A stretch of 64,000 nucleotides of DNA from Candidatus Alistipes faecigallinarum (GTDB lineage: Bacteria; Bacteroidota; Bacteroidia; Bacteroidales; Rikenellaceae), in the NCBI GenBank assembly GCA_019115605.1, contig DXDG01000023.1, forward strand, positions 1-64,000, given 5' to 3'. The notes under the pieces are model-generated. The model was not told the origin of the DNA, searched no databases, and was given only the letters and a program-made list of their open reading frames with translations. This document shows, one piece after another, positions 51,638 to 60,800 of this stretch. The translations under genes and the position numbers were made by a program. The number at the start of each line of letters is the position of its first letter. Within the stretch, counting starts at the first letter, position 1.

Positions 51638-52921
51638 TTGGAAGAGACCGGTTCCTGGATCGTTTTCAACGGGTTTGAGCCCCGCATGGCCGTATTCTGT
51701 GCGGTTACGCTCCTGCTGTTGTGTATCTCGGCCCTCGTATCGGGAGCCGAGACCTCCTTTTTCTCCCTGTCGCACAACGACATCAACCGCCTGAAGAACA
51801 GCCGCGCCGCTTCGGCCGGCGCCATGCTGCGCCTGTTGAAGGATGTGGATCTGCTGCTGGCAACGATTCTCGTGGTGAACAACCTGGTGAACGTTTGCAT
51901 CGTCATCCTCACCTCGACGATCATCGACTCGGTCTTCACCTTCCTACGCTTCGAGTTTCTCTTCAAGACGGTGCTGGTAACCTTCCTGCTGCTGCTCTTC
52001 GGCGAGATCCTCCCGAAGGTGCTGGCGCAGACGATGCCCATGCGCTTCGCCTCGGCCGTGGCACGGCCCCTGCTGGCCCTGCGGTGGATCGTCTACCCGC
52101 TTTCCTACGTGCTGGTTCATGCCAGCAGCCGCATCAGCGAGAAGGCCGCCCACCGCAGCGAGATCTCGCTCGACGAGCTGGCCGATGCCGTGGACATGAC
52201 GCAGAGCACCTGCCGCGAGGAGCATGTGATGCTCTCGGGCATCGTGAACTTCGTCAATACGGAGGTGCAGGAGATCATGAAGCCGCGCGTCGACATGACG
52301 GCCCTCGACATTACGGACGACTACGACACGGTCAAGCGGACGATCATCGAGTCGGGCTTCTCGCGGATCCCGGTCTACGAGGAGGACATGGACAACATCC
52401 GGGGCACGCTCTACGTCAAGGACCTGCTCCCCTACATCAACAACGAGCGGGACTTCGCCTGGCAGCAGCTTGTCCGCAAGCCCTATTTCGTCCCCGAGCA
52501 CAAGAAGATCAACGACCTGCTGGCCGATTTCCAGTCCAACAAGGTCCACATGGCCGTCGTGGTCGACGAGTACGGTTCGACGCTGGGACTCGTCTCGCTC
52601 GAGGATGTCATCGAGGAGATCGTCGGCGAGATCTCCGACGAAAGCGACAACGACGAGGTCTACTATACGAAGCTCGATGCCCGGAGCTATCTGTTCGAGG
52701 GCAAGACCCATCTGGGGGATTTCGAGCGGATCCTCGAACTCGACGAGGATACCTTTGCCGACGTGCGGGGCGAGGCCGAGACCCTTGCCGGGCTGATGCT
52801 CGAACTCAAGCGCGACTTCCCCCGCCAGGGCGACGTCTTCACCACCCACAACATCCGCTTCACGATTCAGACCGTGGAGGGGCACCGCATCGACAAGATC
52901 CGTGTCGATCTGCTCCCATGA
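51638..52921 (+). CDS. gldE: GldE-type membrane protein (CNNM/CBS/CorC domains)
   Basis: Inner-membrane protein of the HlyC/CorC (CNNM) family, Bacteroidota GldE type, 427 aa. An N-terminal DUF21 domain with about four helices (MAVFCAVTLLLLCISALVSGAETSFFSLS) comes first. Two CBS domains follow (VQEIMKPRVDMTALDITDDYDTVKRTI and VDEYGSTLGLVSLEDVIEEIVGEI), then a CorC_HlyC domain (NIRFTIQTVEGHRIDKI). GldE was first tied to gliding in Flavobacterium, but homologues occur in non-gliders and may handle metal ions or export. The start shown is a TTG at 51638; an ATG at 51686 is the alternative. It overlaps the next gene (ATGA). Confidence 0.88.
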   Translation: MEETGSWIVFNGFEPRMAVFCAVTLLLLCISALVSGAETSFFSLSHNDINRLKNSRAASAGAMLRLLKDVDLLLATILVVNNLVNVCIVILTSTIIDSVFTFLRFEFLFKTVLVTFLLLLFGEILPKVLAQTMPMRFASAVARPLLALRWIVYPLSYVLVHASSRISEKAAHRSEISLDELADAVDMTQSTCREEHVMLSGIVNFVNTEVQEIMKPRVDMTALDITDDYDTVKRTIIESGFSRIPVYEEDMDNIRGTLYVKDLLPYINNERDFAWQQLVRKPYFVPEHKKINDLLADFQSNKVHMAVVVDEYGSTLGLVSLEDVIEEIVGEISDESDNDEVYYTKLDARSYLFEGKTHLGDFERILELDEDTFADVRGEAETLAGLMLELKRDFPRQGDVFTTHNIRFTIQTVEGHRIDKIRVDLLP

Positions 52922-53523
52922 ACCGGCTCTTGACAGCGCTTCCCGCCGCGGCCGACGCCCTGGAGGGGTGGATTGCCGCCGATGAGCGGCGTGCGGCCGA
53001 GGCCTTCGGTTCGGAGCGCCGCCGGAGGGAGTACCTCACCTGGCGGGCCATGGTGCGGCGTGTGCTGGGGTACGACGTGCGGATCGGCTACGATGCGAAC
53101 GGCGCTCCGCAGCTTCTGGATCTTCCGCTGCACCTCTCCGTCTCGCACTGCGCGGGCCTTGTGGCCGTGGCGCTCTCCGACGCCCCGTGCGCCGTCGATG
53201 CCGAAGCGGCCGGCCGCGACTTCTCGCGCGTGAGGTCCCGTTACCTGACCCCTTTCGAAGCGTCGCTTTCCGCCGATCCCCTGTGGCCGGCCGTGGCGTG
53301 GTGCGCCAAGGAGACGCTCTACAAGTATGCCCGGCGCCGCGGGCTGGATCTCTGCCGCGACCTCCGGCTGCTTGAGGCCGATCCTGTCCGCGGCCGCCTC
53401 GTCGGACGTGTCGGCGACGGCGCGCCGCTGCCGATGCGCATCGACCGCGTGGAGGGGGCGCTGGTCGTCTCGCTCTTCGGCAACCCGGACGCTCCGCTCT
53501 CCGTCGAACGGCTCCTTTTCTGA
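52918..53523 (+). CDS. 4'-phosphopantetheinyl transferase superfamily protein
   Basis: 201-aa Sfp/EntD-like enzyme that moves phosphopantetheine from CoA to carrier proteins. Motifs are HLSVSHCAGLVAVAL near residues 74-88, CAVDAEAAGRDF (metal-binding Asp with Glu), and AWCAKETLYKYA (WxxKEAxxK-type) near 124-135. The ATG overlaps the gldE stop by four bases, an association common in Bacteroidota. It might act on an acyl carrier protein or on an unseen synthase; no NRPS/PKS is present here. Confidence 0.9.
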   Translation: MNRLLTALPAAADALEGWIAADERRAAEAFGSERRRREYLTWRAMVRRVLGYDVRIGYDANGAPQLLDLPLHLSVSHCAGLVAVALSDAPCAVDAEAAGRDFSRVRSRYLTPFEASLSADPLWPAVAWCAKETLYKYARRRGLDLCRDLRLLEADPVRGRLVGRVGDGAPLPMRIDRVEGALVVSLFGNPDAPLSVERLLF

Positions 53524-53539
53524 AAAACACGCAAAAAAA

Positions 53540-53572
53540 GAGATTCCGGCTCCTTCCCGGGGCCGGAATCTC
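53540..53572 (-). terminator. Terminator between PPTase and C1B peptidase genes
   Basis: GAGATTCCGGC / GCCGGAATCTC (11-bp core stem) lies between convergent genes. On the minus strand it is followed by seven T, so it mainly ends the peptidase transcript and may also stop the plus-strand one. Confidence 0.8.
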
Positions 53573-53603
53573 CTGGTTTCTCTCCTGCGGCGCGTGCCGC
53601 GGA

Positions 53604-54803
53604 CTATTTCAGACCGAGCTTCTTGGCGATCTCCTTCGGAACGGCCTGCTTGTTCACCATGATCGAAGTGGTCTTGTAGGCCACGAAGGGCTTCGAGAAG
53701 TACCAGAAGCCGTCATAGGGCTCGACGGTGTTCCATGAGTTCTGCACCTTGTAGTAGGGCGTGCCGTTCTGGTCGGTGGCCGTACCCATGATGAGCATGC
53801 CGTGGTCGTCGGTCGTTTCGTAGTTGTCGAAAGCCTCCTGGCGCAGCTGCTGCGTGATCAGGCGCTCCTTGCCCGGCTTGTCGAACTTGTAGAGGGCGGC
53901 CTCCTTCTCCTTGTCGGTGAGCTTGCCCCAGCGCTCGGCCTCCGTGCCGCTCATGCCCTCGAGGTCGGCCTCCGGAATGACGCCGATGCCCTTCGTGCGG
54001 CTGAAGCCCTTCTCGCTGACGTCCGTGCCCCACGATACGGTGTATCCGTTGGCGAGAGCGTTGTCGATGATCTCCATCATCTCGTCGAGAGGTACGTTGT
54101 AGACCTCGCCCCACATCCAGTTGTCGGGCACCTCGATGATGAAGCGCGTGTAGAAGGGGTGGTGCGTGAAGGAGCTGATGTCCACATAGTCGTCCATACG
54201 GATCGGCAGCGAGGCGGCAAAGCTCTCGGGCGTGTACTCCTTGCCCTCGTAGGTGAACGTCTCGGGCATCTCGCCGAAGTAGGCGTCCAGGATGGCGTTG
54301 AAGCCGCGTTTCCAGGCCGTCGAGAGGGGCTTGTTGCTTTCAGCAGCCTTCAGCACGCCGTCGAGGTAGTCCTTCAGCACGACCGACAGCTCGTGGAAAT
54401 CGGGTTTCTCGGTGCCGTAGTTCAGACCCGGGTAGACCTCGAAGGGGACGATGCCGTGGGCCTTGATGCCCTCCGTTACGTCGTGCGAGGCGCCGCCCTC
54501 GGCGAAGTTCAGGCTGCCGTGCAGGCGGATGTACTTCTCGGCCTTGTCCATGAACGAGTGGCGGACGATCCACATCTCCGAGAGGTGCATCGGCTCGCCG
54601 CCGGCCTTGATGATCTCGCTCTCGAGGAACGAAAGGGTCGAGAAGCACCAGCAGGTGCCGCTGCGGCTCTGGTCCTTGACGGGCGTCGTCGGCAGGATCT
54701 TCACATCGGTAAAGGCATATCCCGAAGCGTTGTTGTCGGGCGTCTGCGCCGCTGCTGTCAGAGCGAGGCAGAGCGCAAGGGCGGAAAAGAGAACGTTTTT
54801 CAT
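53604..54803 (-). CDS. Exported C1B (bleomycin hydrolase-like) cysteine aminopeptidase
   Basis: 399-aa papain-fold peptidase with signal peptide (MKNVLFSALALCLALTAAAQ). The catalytic Cys is about C51 in KDQSRSGTCWCFSTLSFLESE, the His is in ETTDDHGMLIMG, and the Asn in YKVQNSWNT. This layout fits the PepC/bleomycin-hydrolase branch, but an exported form is characteristic of Bacteroidota. The start is the ATG at 54803; the track's 1087-aa ORF fuses a shadow of topA and is not real. It is 35 bases downstream of topA, so may be co-transcribed. Confidence 0.92.
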   Translation of the reverse strand: MKNVLFSALALCLALTAAAQTPDNNASGYAFTDVKILPTTPVKDQSRSGTCWCFSTLSFLESEIIKAGGEPMHLSEMWIVRHSFMDKAEKYIRLHGSLNFAEGGASHDVTEGIKAHGIVPFEVYPGLNYGTEKPDFHELSVVLKDYLDGVLKAAESNKPLSTAWKRGFNAILDAYFGEMPETFTYEGKEYTPESFAASLPIRMDDYVDISSFTHHPFYTRFIIEVPDNWMWGEVYNVPLDEMMEIIDNALANGYTVSWGTDVSEKGFSRTKGIGVIPEADLEGMSGTEAERWGKLTDKEKEAALYKFDKPGKERLITQQLRQEAFDNYETTDDHGMLIMGTATDQNGTPYYKVQNSWNTVEPYDGFWYFSKPFVAYKTTSIMVNKQAVPKEIAKKLGLK

Positions 54804-54838
54804 GATGCGTATGGGTTTGATTGATAAAAATGTCAGAT

Positions 54839-57136
54839 CTATTTCTTCGAGCCGGCGACGATCTTCCGGCACTCCTCGAGGGTCAGCTCCTCGGGTTTGG
54901 TGCCGCGCGGCAGCCGGTAGTTCTTCCCCTTGTAGGCGATGTAGGCGCCGTAGCGGCCGTTCTTGACCAGCATGTCGGGATCCTCCTCGAAGCTCTTCAG
55001 GGGCGTATGGGCCGCGGCGGCCGCCGCCTGGTGCTCCTTGAGCAGCTCCACGGCGCGGTCGTAGCCGATCGTATAGGGATCGTCGGTCCGGGCCAGCGAG
55101 GCGAAGGTCTTGCCGTGGCGGACATAGGGGCCGTATTTGCCGAGTCCGACGACGAGCTTCTCGCCGTCGAGCAGCCCCAGGTCGCGCGGCAGTGCGAAGA
55201 GTTCGAGCGCCTCCTCCAGGGTGATCGATTCGATGAGCTGGCCCTTCTTGAGCGATGCGAAACGGCTCTTCTCGCCCTCGGCGCCCTCGATCTCGACCAT
55301 CGGGCCGTAGCGGCCGATGCGCGCCTTGACCGTGTGTCCCGTCCGGGGGTCGGTGCCCAGGATGCGCACCTCGCGCGTCTTGGCCGGCTGCGTGGCGATC
55401 GCCTCGTCGACCATCTTGTGGAAGGGTCCGTAGAAGGTCTCGATCATCTTCTCCCAGGTGATCTCCCCCTCGGCGATGCGGTCGAACTCCTTCTCGACGT
55501 TGGCCGTGAAGTTGTAGTCGATGATCGGTCCGAACTGTTTTTCGAGGTAGTCGTTCACCACCATGCCGATGTCGGTAGGCGAGAGGCGGCTCTTCTCCTT
55601 GCCGTAGTTCTCGGTGAGGGTCTTCGTCGTGATCTTGTCGCCCGTGAGGGTCATCTGCTGATAGCTGCGCTTCGAGCCGTCGCGGTTCTGCTTGACGACG
55701 TAGCCGCGGTTGATGATCGTGGTGATCGTCGGCGCATAGGTCGAGGGGCGTCCGATGCCGAGCTCCTCGAGGCGCTTGACGAGCGAGGCCTCGTTGTAGC
55801 GGGCCGGAGCCTGCGTGAAGCGCTCGGTGGCCGTAATCTGTTCGGGCAGCACGCGGTCGCCCGCCGTGAGCTTCGGAAGCAGCCCCTCGCCGCTTTTGGA
55901 GGCCTGGTCGTCGTCCGTCGATTCGGAGTAGAGGCGCAGGAAGCCGTCGAAACGCACCACCTCGCCCTGGGCGACGAACTGCTGCTTCGAGCCGCTCATG
56001 TCGATGGTGATCGTCGTGCGGTCGAGCTCCGCGCAGACCATCTGCGAGGCGACCGTACGTTTCCAGATCAGCTCGTAGAGCCGTTTCTCGGCCGGGGTGC
56101 CCTCGATTGTCTGCCGCTCGATGTAGGAGGGGCGGATCGCCTCGTGGGCCTCCTGGGCGCCCTTGGTCTTGGTCTTGTAGTTGTGCCACGACGAATACTT
56201 CTCGCCGTAGAGCTTGATGATCTCCTCCTTGCACTGGGCGAGGGCCTGCTGCGAGAGGTTCACCGAGTCGGTACGCATGTAGGTGATCAATCCCTGTTCG
56301 TAGAGGTGCTGCGCCACGGACATCGTCTGCGAGACGGACATGCCCAGCTTGCGGCCCGCCTCCTGCTGGAGCGTCGAGGTGGTGAACGGCGGGGCCGGAT
56401 AGCGCTGCGCGGGCTTCTCCTCGGACTTTGCGACCGTGAAGTTGGCGCCGATGGCGCTCTGCAGGAAGGCTTCGGCCTCGGCGGCCGTCTCGAAGCGCGC
56501 GGCGAGCTCGGCCTTGAAGAGCGTCTTCTCGGGATCTTCGGCAGCGTGGAACTGCGCCACGACACGGAAGTAGGGGGTCGAACGGAAGGCGATGATCTCG
56601 CGCTCGCGCTCGACGATCAGCCGCACGGCGACCGACTGCACGCGGCCGGCCGAGAGGGCCGGGCGGACCTTCTTCCACAGCACGGGCGAGAGCTCGAAGC
56701 CGACCAGCCGGTCCAGGATGCGGCGTGCCTGCTGGGCATTGACGAGGTTCATGTTGACCGTGCGGGGCTTCTCGATGGCCTCGAGGATGGCCCGCTTGGT
56801 GATTTCGTGGAAGACGATGCGCTTCGTCTGGTCGACCGGGAGACCCAACACTTCGGTCAGGTGCCATGCGATGGCCTCTCCTTCGCGGTCTTCATCGGAG
56901 GCGAGCCAGACGGTCTTCGTCTTCGCCAGTTTCGTGAGTTCGTCGACGACCTTCTTCTTGTCGCTCGGGATTTCGTATACGGGGGTGAATCCCTCGGCTA
57001 TGTTGATTCCGAGATCCTTTTTCGAAAGGTCGCGGATGTGTCCGAAGCTCGATTTGACGACGTAGTCCTTGCCCAGGAACTTCTCGATGGTCTTCGCCTT
57101 GGCCGGGGACTCTACGATGACTAAATTGTCCTGCAT
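54839..57136 (-). CDS. topA: DNA topoisomerase I
   Basis: Type IA topoisomerase relaxing negative supercoils. The 765-aa product has an N-terminal Toprim domain (NLVIVESPAKAKTIEKFLG and WLASDEDREGEAIAWHL) and the active-site Tyr about Y286 in GLITYMRTDSVNLS. C-terminal Topo_C repeats (ARIGRYGPMVEIEG, VVGLGKYGPYVRHG, LVKNGRYGAYIAYKG) take the place of zinc fingers, with no Cys clusters. The start MQDNLVIVESP is standard. Confidence 0.97.
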   Translation of the reverse strand: MQDNLVIVESPAKAKTIEKFLGKDYVVKSSFGHIRDLSKKDLGINIAEGFTPVYEIPSDKKKVVDELTKLAKTKTVWLASDEDREGEAIAWHLTEVLGLPVDQTKRIVFHEITKRAILEAIEKPRTVNMNLVNAQQARRILDRLVGFELSPVLWKKVRPALSAGRVQSVAVRLIVEREREIIAFRSTPYFRVVAQFHAAEDPEKTLFKAELAARFETAAEAEAFLQSAIGANFTVAKSEEKPAQRYPAPPFTTSTLQQEAGRKLGMSVSQTMSVAQHLYEQGLITYMRTDSVNLSQQALAQCKEEIIKLYGEKYSSWHNYKTKTKGAQEAHEAIRPSYIERQTIEGTPAEKRLYELIWKRTVASQMVCAELDRTTITIDMSGSKQQFVAQGEVVRFDGFLRLYSESTDDDQASKSGEGLLPKLTAGDRVLPEQITATERFTQAPARYNEASLVKRLEELGIGRPSTYAPTITTIINRGYVVKQNRDGSKRSYQQMTLTGDKITTKTLTENYGKEKSRLSPTDIGMVVNDYLEKQFGPIIDYNFTANVEKEFDRIAEGEITWEKMIETFYGPFHKMVDEAIATQPAKTREVRILGTDPRTGHTVKARIGRYGPMVEIEGAEGEKSRFASLKKGQLIESITLEEALELFALPRDLGLLDGEKLVVGLGKYGPYVRHGKTFASLARTDDPYTIGYDRAVELLKEHQAAAAAAHTPLKSFEEDPDMLVKNGRYGAYIAYKGKNYRLPRGTKPEELTLEECRKIVAGSKK

Positions 57137-57169
57137 GGTGTATCTTGATGGCTTTTTCAGAAATGCGAA

Positions 57170-57192
57170 AACCTAAGCTCTTCACTTAGGTT
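57170..57192 (-). terminator. Weak terminator after DUF4270 gene
   Basis: AACCTAAG-tgaagag-CTTAGGTT on the minus strand, followed by TTCGCATTTC. The 8-bp stem and poor T-run make it a modest candidate between the DUF4270 gene and topA. Confidence 0.5.
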
Positions 57193-57215
57193 CCGCACGA
57201 GGGTTTATGGTTCTT

Positions 57216-58889
57216 CTATTTGATCATGTTGTAGGCGATCTCGAGACGGAGCGGCGCCGTGTTTTCATCCCCGTCGGTTGTCATGCCCTGCAGGACGCAG
57301 TACGATGGGGTGTAGAACCCGCCCGCTTCGGGTGCGAGGTAGATCGTTCGGTACTTCACGTTCTCCAGGTTGACGGCCCGGCCCTCGGCCTCGGCAGCCT
57401 TCTTCTCGTCGATGTAGTTGTTCCACACCGACTGGACGTAGGCCGTGATGTTCATCTTGTAGCAGCCCTGGCTGCGGTTGATGTAGCCTCCGTAGTTGAG
57501 CGTCGTGCCGTATTGCGATTCGTAGGAGTAGTTGTAGTCCGAGATCGGCGTGCGCGACTTGTAGTTCGTGTAGAGACCCAGGCGGCTCGGGGCGCCCTCC
57601 ATCTGCTCTGTGAGGCGCACGACGTCGGTCGTTACGGAGGTCGAACCGACCTGCTGCCAGTCGTAGGCGCCGTCGTTGAAGTAGATGTTGAGCAGGACCT
57701 GACTGAATGCCAGCGATTGGAAATCCTTGCCTTCGGCCTGGTTCACCGCCTCGATCTGCTGTTCGAGGGTGTCGAAGAACTCTTCGGTGAAGGTGATCTC
57801 GCTCACGACGCCTCCGAATCCCTCCACGCGCAGGCGGGAGACGGTCGGACGGTTGTCCGCGGCGCCGGCGGCGGGCTCCTTCGCGTCGGCGATGTCGAGC
57901 GGAAGCGCCGTGGCCTGCGAGTAGTCGTGATGCATGGTGTTGACCGACACGTTGCCGTGGTTGACGGCCCCCTCGTAGAAGTAATAGGTAACGCTCAGCG
58001 TATCCTGAATCAGCGAGGGGTCGGCCTCGACGCGGTTACGCCCGTAGATCGTCAGGCCCGACGATTCGAGCGACGTGCCGAAGATCGTCCCCTCCCCGTC
58101 GGGATAGGGGGCGTTGACGGCCGGGCAGATGTAGAAGCCCTTGAACTCCTCGACCCACTGCTCCAGACTGTCGAGCCGGTAGATCGAGTAATCCTCCTCG
58201 TAGTTCGTGCCGCTCTCCTTCTGGAGCATGAGCCGCTGTACGTAGCGGCGCCCCTCGTCGGTCGGAACGAGTGTTACGGCGCTTGTCGTGGACGGGTGCT
58301 TCTCGCCTCCGAAGGTGAAGTAGAAGAGCGGTCCGCGGTTCAGGTCGATAACCCCCTCCTTCGCGGGATCGAAGTCCAGGTAGAAGGTCGTGTCGCGCTG
58401 CGTGGCGCCCGCGGCAATCGGCTTGTCGGTCAGGTATTTGTTGCTGACGATCTCGTAGATGGCGAAGCGCTGCTCGGTGAGCGTGTCCCGTCCGAAGACA
58501 CTGACCGAGAGGTGCAGCTGCGCCGAGTCGAAGATCGGCTTGTAGCCGAAGTAGCCCTCGTCGAGTTCGGTGAGATTGACCATCTGGGTGAGGAATCCGG
58601 CGCTGCGCAGTCCGAGCGTGTCGTTGCGCTGGAGCCCGAAGTAGCCCGACGAGAGGTTCGACGAGGCGATCGAATCGCTCTGGTAGAGGCGCGTCGAGAG
58701 GTACTTCGTCTTGTCCGACGTGCTCTCGGGCAGCCGGATGAAGCCGGCGCGCATCTGCTGGTTGTCCGGGACGAGGTTTCCGCCCAGCGTATCGTCTACC
58801 GAGGTGCAGCCCCCGAAGGTCCCGGCCGCTGCGGCGAAGAGCAGAACCGCGGCGCACAACAGCCGGAGGCTTTTATTGTATTGCTTCAT
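57216..58889 (-). CDS. DUF4270-family lipoprotein
   Basis: 557-aa predicted lipoprotein (signal ending FGGC, after a long hydrophobic stretch). It starts TSVDDTLGGNLVPDNQQMRAG and is rich in beta-strand patterns throughout (GYFGYKPIFDSAQLHLSVSVFG, YKMNITAYVQSVWNNYIDEKKAAEAEGR), as in DUF4270. Function is unknown; the family is restricted to Bacteroidota. Its start codon overlaps the upstream GT5-like gene by 17 bases, so the two are expressed together. The start MKQYNKSLRLLCAAV opens the signal peptide. Confidence 0.85.
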   Translation of the reverse strand: MKQYNKSLRLLCAAVLLFAAAAGTFGGCTSVDDTLGGNLVPDNQQMRAGFIRLPESTSDKTKYLSTRLYQSDSIASSNLSSGYFGLQRNDTLGLRSAGFLTQMVNLTELDEGYFGYKPIFDSAQLHLSVSVFGRDTLTEQRFAIYEIVSNKYLTDKPIAAGATQRDTTFYLDFDPAKEGVIDLNRGPLFYFTFGGEKHPSTTSAVTLVPTDEGRRYVQRLMLQKESGTNYEEDYSIYRLDSLEQWVEEFKGFYICPAVNAPYPDGEGTIFGTSLESSGLTIYGRNRVEADPSLIQDTLSVTYYFYEGAVNHGNVSVNTMHHDYSQATALPLDIADAKEPAAGAADNRPTVSRLRVEGFGGVVSEITFTEEFFDTLEQQIEAVNQAEGKDFQSLAFSQVLLNIYFNDGAYDWQQVGSTSVTTDVVRLTEQMEGAPSRLGLYTNYKSRTPISDYNYSYESQYGTTLNYGGYINRSQGCYKMNITAYVQSVWNNYIDEKKAAEAEGRAVNLENVKYRTIYLAPEAGGFYTPSYCVLQGMTTDGDENTAPLRLEIAYNMIK

Positions 58890-59679
58890 AGAATCGGTTG
58901 TAATTGTCGAAAAAGTCCGCATCCTCGGGCGACTGGTATTCGAGCAGGGGCTTCCCGCTGGTGCGGGCAAGCTCCGCAACCTTCGGATCGACCTTCTCGG
59001 AGGCGATCACCACGCCGTCGGCATACTCCATAACGAAACGGCAGAGGTTTTCGTATGAGGGGGTCGCGAGAATCTCCAGATTTTTGTCCCGGACCCCTTC
59101 GCCGGCGATCTTTTCGCGGAACTCGGGGGCGAGTTCGCCGGGGAAGGCGTCGTCGTAGAGCGAGACGACGATCCGTACGTCGCGGAAGATCGGATCGTCC
59201 GAGAAGACCCGCTTCAGGTAGACGGGCACCACGCTCGAAAGCCATCCGTGGCAGTGCACGACGGTGGGGGTCCAGCGCAGCTTCTTCACGGTCTCCAGCA
59301 CGCCGCGCGCAAAGAAGATGGCCCGCTCGTCGTTGTCGGCGAAATAGTTGCCGTCGGCGTCGGTCAGCACGGCCTTGCGCGAGAAGTAGTCGTCGTTGTC
59401 GATGAAGTAGATCTGTACGCGTGCCGCGGGGATCGAGGCGACCTTGATGATCAGCTGGTGGTCGTTGTCGTCGATGATGAGGTTCATGCCCGAGAGGCGG
59501 ATCACCTCGTGCAGCTGGTGTCTGCGTTCGTTGATGCAGCCGTAGCGGGGCATGAACGTGCGGATCTCGTTACCGCGCTCCTGCATAGCCTGGGTCAGTG
59601 CACGGCAAAGCCGGGAGCCCTCCGTCTCGGGGAGGTAGGGCATGATCTCCTGGCATACATACAGAATCTTGCTTGCCAT
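58873..59679 (-). CDS. Truncated GT5 (glycogen/starch synthase N-domain) protein
   Basis: 268-aa protein matching only the N-terminal Rossmann domain of glycogen synthase (usually around 480-550 aa). KILYVCQEIMPYLPETEG aligns with the start where active synthases have a KTGG motif, here absent. Later features fit: IYFIDNDDYFSRK, ERAIFFARGVLETVKKLRWTPTVVHCHGWLSSVVPVYLK. The C-terminal catalytic half is missing. The reading frame is clean, so this is a family form rather than a broken gene. I take the ATG at 59679 over the TTG at 59688. It overlaps DUF4270 by 17 bases. Confidence 0.85.
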   Translation of the reverse strand: MASKILYVCQEIMPYLPETEGSRLCRALTQAMQERGNEIRTFMPRYGCINERRHQLHEVIRLSGMNLIIDDNDHQLIIKVASIPAARVQIYFIDNDDYFSRKAVLTDADGNYFADNDERAIFFARGVLETVKKLRWTPTVVHCHGWLSSVVPVYLKRVFSDDPIFRDVRIVVSLYDDAFPGELAPEFREKIAGEGVRDKNLEILATPSYENLCRFVMEYADGVVIASEKVDPKVAELARTSGKPLLEYQSPEDADFFDNYNRFYEAIQ

Positions 59680-59711
59680 GTTCTTCAAATTTTATTGGGC
59701 GCTCATTACCG

Positions 59712-59719
59712 CAAAGATA
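59712..59719 (-). promoter_or_regulatory. -7 box TATCTTTG for the GT5/DUF4270 pair
   Basis: The plus strand reads CAAAGATA, so the minus strand has an exact TAnnTTTG box about 33 bases before the ATG, separating this pair from queA. No clear -33 TTG. Confidence 0.55.
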
Positions 59720-59730
59720 CGAAAAAAATC

Positions 59731-60780
59731 TTAAAGAATGAGCATTGCGTCGCCATAAGTGCCGAAACGGTAGCCCTCCTCGCGGGCCACCTTGTAGGCG
59801 TTCATCACGGTTTCGTAGCCGCCGAAGGCCGCCACCATCATCAGCTGCGTGGAGTAGGGCAGGTGGAAGTTCGTAACCATGGCGTCGGCGACCGTGAAGT
59901 CGTAGGGGGCGAAGATGAACTTGTTGGTCCATCCCTCCATGGGGTTGATCATGCCGTTGATCGAGACGGCCGTTTCGAGCGTGCGCATGACGGTCGTGCC
60001 GATGGCGGCGATCTTGTGTCCTTCGCGCTTGGCCTTGTTGACCGCCTCGGCGGCCTCCTCCGTAACGAAGAACTGCTCGGAGTCCATCTTGTGCTTCGAG
60101 AGGTCCTCGACATCCACCGTGCGGAAGTTCCCGAGGCCCACATGCAGGGTGATGAAGGCCGAGTCGATGCCCTTGATCTCCATGCGCTTCATCAGGTGCT
60201 TCGAGAAGTGCATGCCGGCCGTGGGGGCCGCTACGGCGCCCTCGTGGCGGGCGAAGATGGTCTGGTAGCGTTCGGCGTCTTCGGGCTCGACCTTCTCGCG
60301 CACCCACTTCGGCAGCGGCGTCTCGCCCAGGCTGAAGAGCGTCTTCTTGAACTCCTCGTAGGAGCCGTCGAAGAGGAAGCGCAGCGTGCGGCCGCGCGAG
60401 GTGGTGTTGTCGATCACCTCGGCGACCAGCAGGTCGTCGTCGCCGAAATAGAGCTTGTTGCCGATGCGGATCTTGCGTGCCGGGTCCACCAGCACGTCCC
60501 ACAGGCGCAGCTCGCGGTTCAGCTCGCGCAGCAGGAAGATCTCGATCTCGGCGCCGGTCTTCTCCTTGTTGCCGTAGAGGCGTGCGGGAAAGACCTTCGT
60601 GTCGTTGAAGACGAAGAGGTCCTTTTCGTCGAAGTAGTCGATGATCTCCTTGAAGATGCGGTGCTCGATTGCGCCCGTGGCGCGGTTGATGACCATCAGA
60701 CGTGCCTCGTCGCGGTTCTCGGCCGGGTATTTGGCCAGCATCTCTGGCGAGAACTCGTATCCGTATTGCGATAATTTCAT
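59731..60780 (-). CDS. queA: S-adenosylmethionine:tRNA ribosyltransferase-isomerase
   Basis: Penultimate step of queuosine synthesis: transfers and isomerises the ribosyl part of SAM onto preQ1-tRNA. The 349-aa length is normal. Motifs: [33 protein letters not shown] at the N-terminus, [14 protein letters not shown] near residues 57-70, and [23 protein letters not shown] and [10 protein letters not shown] in the core, with [17 protein letters not shown] near the end. It is the last gene of the ftsX-to-queA run, 58 bases after truB. Confidence 0.97.
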   Translation of the reverse strand: MKLSQYGYEFSPEMLAKYPAENRDEARLMVINRATGAIEHRIFKEIIDYFDEKDLFVFNDTKVFPARLYGNKEKTGAEIEIFLLRELNRELRLWDVLVDPARKIRIGNKLYFGDDDLLVAEVIDNTTSRGRTLRFLFDGSYEEFKKTLFSLGETPLPKWVREKVEPEDAERYQTIFARHEGAVAAPTAGMHFSKHLMKRMEIKGIDSAFITLHVGLGNFRTVDVEDLSKHKMDSEQFFVTEEAAEAVNKAKREGHKIAAIGTTVMRTLETAVSINGMINPMEGWTNKFIFAPYDFTVADAMVTNFHLPYSTQLMMVAAFGGYETVMNAYKVAREEGYRFGTYGDAMLIL

Positions 60781-60800
60781 AGGAACGCTTTTTACGTTTC

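Noticed and set aside
53604-56867. 1087-aa ORF joining topA and peptidase regions
   Set aside because: Only the last 399 residues are the C1B peptidase. The first part is an out-of-frame reading of topA, which is a complete gene.
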